From Eggerthella sp. CAG:209 (lineage in GTDB: Bacteria; Actinomycetota; Coriobacteriia; Coriobacteriales; Eggerthellaceae): a DNA stretch of 17,493 nt. Of the stretch, positions 13,356-17,493 are shown piece by piece. The position numbers were made by a program, and so were the translations under genes. How positions within the stretch are numbered: position 1 is the first letter of the stretch; each line of letters begins with the position of its first letter. The DNA lies in assembly GCA_000436075.1 (NCBI GenBank), contig FR884643.1, forward strand, positions 35,388 to 52,880, written 5' to 3'. The notes under the pieces are model-generated. The model was not told the DNA's origin and made no database searches. It worked only from the letters and a program-made list of their open reading frames with translations.

Positions 13356-15419
13356 ATGAATTCGTCTAAAACACTATTCCGCCCCATTGCAATTGGGGAT
13401 GTGGAAATCAAAAACCGGTTCGTAATGCTTCCGATGACCACTATGTTCGCTGACAACTACTACATCACTGATGCAATGGTAGATTTTTACGAGCAGCGTG
13501 CAAAGGGGGGGACGGGTTTAATTGAAATTGGATCCGTCTATGTAAGCGATCTTTTTGATACCGAACCGAAGTACTACACGACTTCAGGTGCCGCAGGAGC
13601 CTGGGATGACTCGTTCATCCCAGGCTGGGAAAAACTCGCCGATGCCTGTCATAGGCACGGAGCTAAAGTGGCTGGACAACTTCAGCTTTGCTACGAGTGG
13701 AGACCTGACGCATCGAAGAAATTGAAGGTTTATGCGCCCTCGATAGACGTCGTCTCTGGGCCTTTTGCGGGAATGCCTGAAGCGGAATTCACAAAAGAAG
13801 AACTCAAGATCCTAGTTAACCAATATGCCGATGCCGCAAAGCGGCTGGAAAAAGCTGGCGTTGATATCATTGAAATCCACGCAGGAATCGGATATATGGT
13901 TATGAGATTTCTCTCGAAGTACTCAAACCATCGTGATGATGAGTACGGTGGATCTGCCGAAAATAGGGCTCGCCTCTTAACCGAGATCATAGATGCTGTT
14001 CATGAAAGCTGCCCTGGTATCCCGATCATTGTCCGTACTTCTGCCGATGATTTCATGCCTGGTGGGAGCAGGATCGAGGATTTACTTGAGATCGTTCCGA
14101 TCGTAGAAAAGCATGGTATCGATGCTTGGAATGTGCAGGTTGGGTTCCATGAGGCGCCGAAACCAGTCGCAAACTTCTTAGTGCCCGAAGGTGAATTTAT
14201 CCACTTTGCAAAAGAAGTGAAGGAAGCTACCGATTTACCTGTTTATCCGGGAACGCGAATTACCTCTGAGAAAATGTGCGAAAAGGTAGTGGAAGAAGGC
14301 TATGGCGATCTTGTTGGAATGGCTCGCTCGCTGATTGCAGATCCAGAGTTTGTTAACAAGACGGAGGCTGGCAGAACGGATCTCATTCGTTCATGCATTG
14401 TGTGCAGTAGATGCCTTGATCACAGCCTTTTGGGTAAGCCCATTCAATGCTCGGTAAATGCTAATGTCACCAATCATGACATGGGTCTTCCGGAGAACAA
14501 ACCTGCGCAAGCAAAAAAGCATGTTGCGATTGTTGGCTCTGGTCCCGCTGCTTTGGAAGCGGCGCGTGTGCTTGATATCAGGGGGCATAGGGTTACCTTG
14601 GTTGAAAAATCAGACAGGATCGCCGGGCTTTTGAACATGGCGCAAGTCCTCAATCCTTACCTCGAGCCTTATGTTGCCTATTGGAATGCTCTAATCGAAG
14701 AACATCCGAACATTGATATACGCCTCAACACCAAAGCAACCCCAGAATACCTGCGTTCGCTTAATCCCGACGAGGTTATCGTTGCTCCAGGTGGAAGGAT
14801 CATAATGCTTGATGTTCCTGGGGTTAGCAACAAAAATGTCGTAAGCTCTCAGGACGTAAAGGATTTGGTGTCAGGCACCGTTCCGGAAGGGAAAGGGTTC
14901 CTTTGGTGGAGTGCCATGCAGGCTATCAAGACCCAAGGTGGAACTGTTCCTTTCATGAGAATGGGTCTTAAGATGCATACGCTTATTGGCAAGCGTCTCG
15001 TAATTGTGGGTGGCGGCTTTGCCGGGCTCGAATGTGCCAGCTCAATGGCAGAAGGTCGAGAGGTAACCCTTGTCGAAGAGTCTAAGAAGCTTGGCAACGG
15101 AATCGGGGTCGTTGACAGGAAACCGACTATCAACGCCTTGAAGGGCAAGGGCGTGAAAACACTTACATGTACCAAGGTGAAAGAAATCAAGAAAAACGGA
15201 ATCTTGGTCGAGAATACCGAAACTCATGAGCAGACGCTCATAGAATGCGACACGATCCTGCTTGCACTTGGAGTCGAGGAAGACCATGCTTTGTTCGATG
15301 AAATCAAGTCTTCCTTCCCGCAAGCTCGACTTATTGGGGACGCAACTTGTCCAAAGGGGACGGTTACTAGGACATTGGAGGCAGTTAACGCTGGTTTCAG
15401 AACCGCTATGGAGATGTAA
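13356..15419 (+). CDS. FMN/4Fe-4S/FAD ene-reductase of the 2,4-dienoyl-CoA reductase / BaiCD-BaiH type
   Basis: This 687-residue protein has an old-yellow-enzyme TIM barrel (about 1-335), an iron-sulfur segment (C347, C350, C353, C365 in SCIVCSRC and the QCSVN end) and a tandem dinucleotide-binding domain with AIVGSGPAALEAA near 391-403 and LVIVGGGFAGLECA near 548-561. It should pass hydride from NAD(P)H through FAD, 4Fe-4S and FMN to a C=C bond conjugated to a thioester or carboxylate. Y180 of the HAGIGYM segment and H265 of FHEAPKP align with the catalytic Tyr and His of FadH. Differences from typical relatives are the HAGIGYM motif in place of HGAHGYL, and LQLCYEWR in place of the usual QLxHxGR. 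It is the last gene of the cluster, followed 130 bases later by a hairpin terminator. An AGGAAG site precedes the ATG by 9 bases. The substrate is unknown. Confidence 0.92.
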   Translation: MNSSKTLFRPIAIGDVEIKNRFVMLPMTTMFADNYYITDAMVDFYEQRAKGGTGLIEIGSVYVSDLFDTEPKYYTTSGAAGAWDDSFIPGWEKLADACHRHGAKVAGQLQLCYEWRPDASKKLKVYAPSIDVVSGPFAGMPEAEFTKEELKILVNQYADAAKRLEKAGVDIIEIHAGIGYMVMRFLSKYSNHRDDEYGGSAENRARLLTEIIDAVHESCPGIPIIVRTSADDFMPGGSRIEDLLEIVPIVEKHGIDAWNVQVGFHEAPKPVANFLVPEGEFIHFAKEVKEATDLPVYPGTRITSEKMCEKVVEEGYGDLVGMARSLIADPEFVNKTEAGRTDLIRSCIVCSRCLDHSLLGKPIQCSVNANVTNHDMGLPENKPAQAKKHVAIVGSGPAALEAARVLDIRGHRVTLVEKSDRIAGLLNMAQVLNPYLEPYVAYWNALIEEHPNIDIRLNTKATPEYLRSLNPDEVIVAPGGRIIMLDVPGVSNKNVVSSQDVKDLVSGTVPEGKGFLWWSAMQAIKTQGGTVPFMRMGLKMHTLIGKRLVIVGGGFAGLECASSMAEGREVTLVEESKKLGNGIGVVDRKPTINALKGKGVKTLTCTKVKEIKKNGILVENTETHEQTLIECDTILLALGVEEDHALFDEIKSSFPQARLIGDATCPKGTVTRTLEAVNAGFRTAMEM

Positions 15420-15549
15420 GGGCTGGGAAGTTTGCTGATTGGAGACTAGGAGAACTTACCCGACAGATGTTGAACAAAGACCGTCGTTCGAGTGGCAAGT
15501 TGGTATAAGCTACTTTCTTCAACAGTTGATCGGGGTTAGCGGCATCAGG

Positions 15550-15583
15550 AAAGCCTAGGCGTGTTTGCGCCTAGGCTTTTCAT
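15550..15583 (+). terminator. Strong Rho-independent terminator of the transporter operon
   Basis: AAAGCCTAGGCG (15550-15561) and its exact inverse (15568-15579) form a 12-bp stem with a six-base loop, TGTTTG, followed by TTTT and then CATTGTCTT. It lies 130 bases after the oxidoreductase stop on the + strand. The stem sequence recurs in the hairpin at 15882-15914. Confidence 0.85.
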
Positions 15584-15881
15584 TGTCTTGAAACCGACTG
15601 GGGATGATGGTAGCAGAGGGGATTTGGGGCATGGTCGGATTGAGCTTGGGCGCGGCAACGTCGTCCTCTTGTCGTGATTTATCTGTTCCGGGAGACACAG
15701 TTTAAACTGAGGCTGATCCAAATAGGTGTTCGGTTGTGCGAGAGGTGTTTATTGGGTCTGAGGTGGTTTATTGATGGGTAATGGGATAGCCTACTTGGAT
15801 TTGGTTTTGATATGTATCTATTGTTCGATGAGACTCAGTGGTGGGAGTTTTGCTTCGTATCTATATTGAGCATGAGAATTG
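15584..15881. other. 298-base gene-free interval between two like terminators
   Basis: No credible reading frame or RNA gene is seen. The interval contains the 12-bp palindrome CAGTTTAAACTG (15698-15709) and two imperfect direct copies, GAGGTGTTTATTGGGT (15742-15757) and GAGGTGGTTTATTGATGGGT (15760-15779). The + strand is rich in G and T. It could be decayed sequence left between two convergent transcription units. Confidence 0.45.
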
Positions 15882-15914
15882 GAAAGCCTAGGCGACTGTA
15901 TCGTCTAGGCTTTC
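15882..15914 (-). terminator. Rho-independent terminator, probably for the minus-strand CoA-transferase-family gene
   Basis: GAAAGCCTAGGCGA (15882-15895) and TCGTCTAGGCTTTC (15901-15914) form a 14-pair stem with one G-U pair and a five-base loop. It begins 35 bases beyond the stop of the minus-strand gene. On that strand the hairpin is followed by a T-rich TTCC-AATTCT stretch. The same stem appears at 15550-15579, so it may work in both directions. Confidence 0.75.
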
Positions 15915-15948
15915 TGTGGTAACTACACCATGTTGGCTGAATGAGGGA

Positions 15949-17129
15949 TTACTCCGTGTCGCGGATAACGCCCGTCTTGATAAGGGCCTCGATTTTTTCA
16001 TTGGTAAATCCAGCCTCTCGAAGGATTTCCCTTGAGTGCTCTCCGAGTTTTGGTGGGGGAGAAAACTCTTTAATTTTTGGCTGTAGGCCGGTTATGGCAT
16101 GTGGGAGGTTGGTTTGGAGAACGGTTCCAATCGAGGGAAATTCAACATATGAGATCATGTTGGGCTCAAGCGTTGCGATTTGATCGATCGCCTCGGTTTT
16201 ATCGATTATTGGTGCGATGCAAAGCTCTTTATCCTTGAGCCATTCCATCCATTCGGAAAGAGTTTTTGAGGAAAAAATTTCCTTGGTTTTTTCGTAGGTT
16301 CCTTCTTTTGAGCGGTCTTTGAGCTCAGGCTTTTCTACCAAGTCGCAGAAGGAATTCCAGAATTTGTCTTCCACAAGGCTCACAGACAGTTTTCCATTGT
16401 CCTTTGTCTCGAAAATGTTATAGAAGGGGCAAGAGTCTGGGTAGGCGATTGTTGATTCTGACAGCTCCTGGTCTTGGAAGAACCAGCGACTGTCCAGCAT
16501 CGAGTTCCACCATACAAACGAATCGAACATTGATATATCAATGTAGCGCCCCTTGTTTGTTTTTCCCTATCGTAGAGAGCGACAAGGAGGCTTTGGCAGG
16601 AGACCATCGCTGTAGCGAGATCGCAAAGATGCAAAGGCGCCTTCACTCCTCCGTTTAAGGAGAGGTATCCGCTTTGTGCCTGCATGTTTAGATCATGAAG
16701 TGGTTTTAGGCTTCTAGGGTCGTTTTGGCCGTAACCCGACAGGGAGCAATAGATGAGCTGCGGATTGGTCTCCCGAAGGGTGTCGTAGTCGATTTTAAGT
16801 TTTTTTGTTACACCTGGTCGAAAGCTCTCTATAACCACATCTGCTTCGTGGACAAGCCAATAAAATGCCTGGAGCGCATCGCTGTTTTTAAGGTTGATCG
16901 AGATGCTTTTCTTATTGCGTCCGAGCGCTGTAAAGTAATAGCTCGCTCCATTATTTAGAGGGGGTTCGCGTCTGCAGAAGTCTCCCGTATTCGTGTCTTC
17001 AACCTTGATGACTTTCGCTCCGAAATCAGCAAACACCTGGGTGGAATACCCTCCAGGTAAATAGCGTGTTAAATCGAGGATAGTCACGCTATCAAAAACT
17101 TTATTCCCCACGGTACTCACACTCCCCAT
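15949..17129 (-). pseudogene. CaiB-superfamily gene, alpha-methylacyl-CoA racemase-like, broken by a one-base frameshift
   Basis: Two overlapping frames encode the two halves of one CaiB-family protein. The N-terminal part starts at ATG 17129 and shows VTILDLTRYLPGGYSTQVF, ADFGAKVIKVED and SGYGQNDPRS. LHDLN follows, with H145-D146, and then LHLCDLATAMV with D170. The LHDLN and downstream Asp match the H and D positions of racemases such as the mycobacterial MCR (GHDINY and GDFGG), rather than simple CoA-transferases. The frame is lost after LLVALYDREK. The other frame continues TNKGRYIDISMFDSFVWW and runs to the stop at 15949. Adding one A to the A5 run (T5 at 16560-16564 on +) restores about 393 residues, a normal family length. 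It may be a true mutation or a sequencing error. The start is uncertain: 17129 has no ribosome site, while GGAGG at 17177-17181 is followed in frame by ATC rather than ATG. Confidence 0.8.
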
Positions 17130-17493
17130 TAGAAAGGATGGTAATGAGGAAAGAATAGCAAGACGGGGGATTAATTCCTCCGGTCTTTTAATAGGAGAAA
17201 AGGGGAATAATAGCGCACTTATCAATAAGCGAATTAATTGTCATTTTTAAGGGTGGCAGCTAGGTATTTTTCGGAAAAAGATCGTGTTACATCAATAAAG
17301 CGTTGGGTTGCTTTGCTCTGGTGTAATCGGGGGTCATGGACAAGGCAAATGGAGTGCCAATTATCGCTAACGTTCTAGTCGTTACTTTTTAACATCATGT
17401 AAACACACGAGGGCGTGAGTGACCCAGCGTTAACTTGCAGGCACGGTTGTAGCATTCTCCGCGATTATCCTCTGACAGGTTCCTGAGCAGCTG
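17130..17493. other. Gene-free right end of the window
   Basis: Nothing recognisable is encoded in this 364-base stretch on either strand; only reading frames of about 30 codons or less occur. It is AT-rich near the racemase-like gene, whose promoter it should contain. A CTTAT-CA-ATAAG dyad lies at 17218-17229 and AATTAATT palindromes are nearby. Confidence 0.45.
17218..17229. promoter_or_regulatory. CTTAT/ATAAG dyad upstream of the racemase-like gene
   Basis: CTTAT-CA-ATAAG is a perfect 5-bp dyad about 90 bases before the presumed start on the minus strand. The half-sites equal those of the CTTATATAAG palindrome in front of the MFS gene. Both are short and may be chance. Confidence 0.25.

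Noticed and set aside
10500..15419. A bile-acid 7-alpha-dehydroxylation (bai) operon
   Set aside because: Only transporter, CoA-transferase and ene-reductase families are shared. The baiB, baiE, baiA and baiI counterparts are missing, and those families also serve many other acids, so the bai names were not used.
15420..15948. A tRNA, CRISPR array or small mobile element between the two CaiB-family regions
   Set aside because: No cloverleaf, no regularly spaced repeats, no terminal inverted repeats with target duplications and no transposase fragment could be seen. Only the two terminators and short repeats are present.
16560..16564. Programmed -1 frameshifting in the racemase-like gene
   Set aside because: The codons at the site are AGG-GAA-AAA-CAA. 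No X-XXY-YYZ heptamer is in register, and five A is short for transcriptional slippage. A deletion or a sequencing error is simpler.
16404..16958. Plus-strand frames of 77-84 codons opposite the racemase-like gene
   Set aside because: They are antisense to a sequence with clear family motifs and show no features of their own.

Overview
The window is one stretch of a bacterial chromosome of intermediate GC content with short intergenic gaps. The best guess for the host is an anaerobic, largely asaccharolytic actinobacterium of the Coriobacteriia/Eggerthellaceae type. This is an inference from gene content: a NuoG-type formate dehydrogenase beside a GltD-like flavoprotein, PEP carboxylase, and a transporter / type III CoA-transferase / old-yellow-enzyme cluster. 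No rRNA or other marker gene is present, so the taxonomy stays tentative. No tRNA, rRNA, CRISPR array, transposase or integrase was recognised.

Region 1 (1-3378, + strand) is the end of a formate oxidation operon: the C-terminus of a GltD-like FAD/NAD(P) oxidoreductase, overlapping by 8 bases the gene for a cysteine-type formate dehydrogenase catalytic subunit with a NuoG-like iron-sulfur N-terminus. Region 2 (3379-9925) is housekeeping: a MATE efflux pump, a convergent EamA/DMT-type permease, PEP carboxylase, a small cupin, and a convergent Nudix hydrolase. Inverted repeats lie in front of the MATE gene and between the divergent permease and PEP carboxylase genes.

Region 3 (9926-15580) is the most interesting. 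After a 574-base leader without a gene come three closely spaced + strand genes: an MFS organic-acid-type transporter, a CaiB/BaiF type III CoA-transferase and a 687-residue FMN/4Fe-4S/FAD oxidoreductase of the 2,4-dienoyl-CoA reductase / BaiCD-BaiH type. Together they look like a module that imports a carboxylic acid, activates it by CoA transfer and reduces (or oxidises) a C=C bond next to the thioester. This resembles part of the bile-acid bai set, but the ligase, dehydratase and dehydrogenase genes are absent, so the substrate is open.

Region 4 (15420-17493) has two hairpin terminators with nearly the same stem, flanking about 300 bases without a gene. Beyond them, on the opposite strand, is a second CaiB-superfamily gene. 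Its motifs look like alpha-methylacyl-CoA racemase, and it is broken by a one-base frameshift in a run of five A. The last 360 bases hold no recognisable gene.
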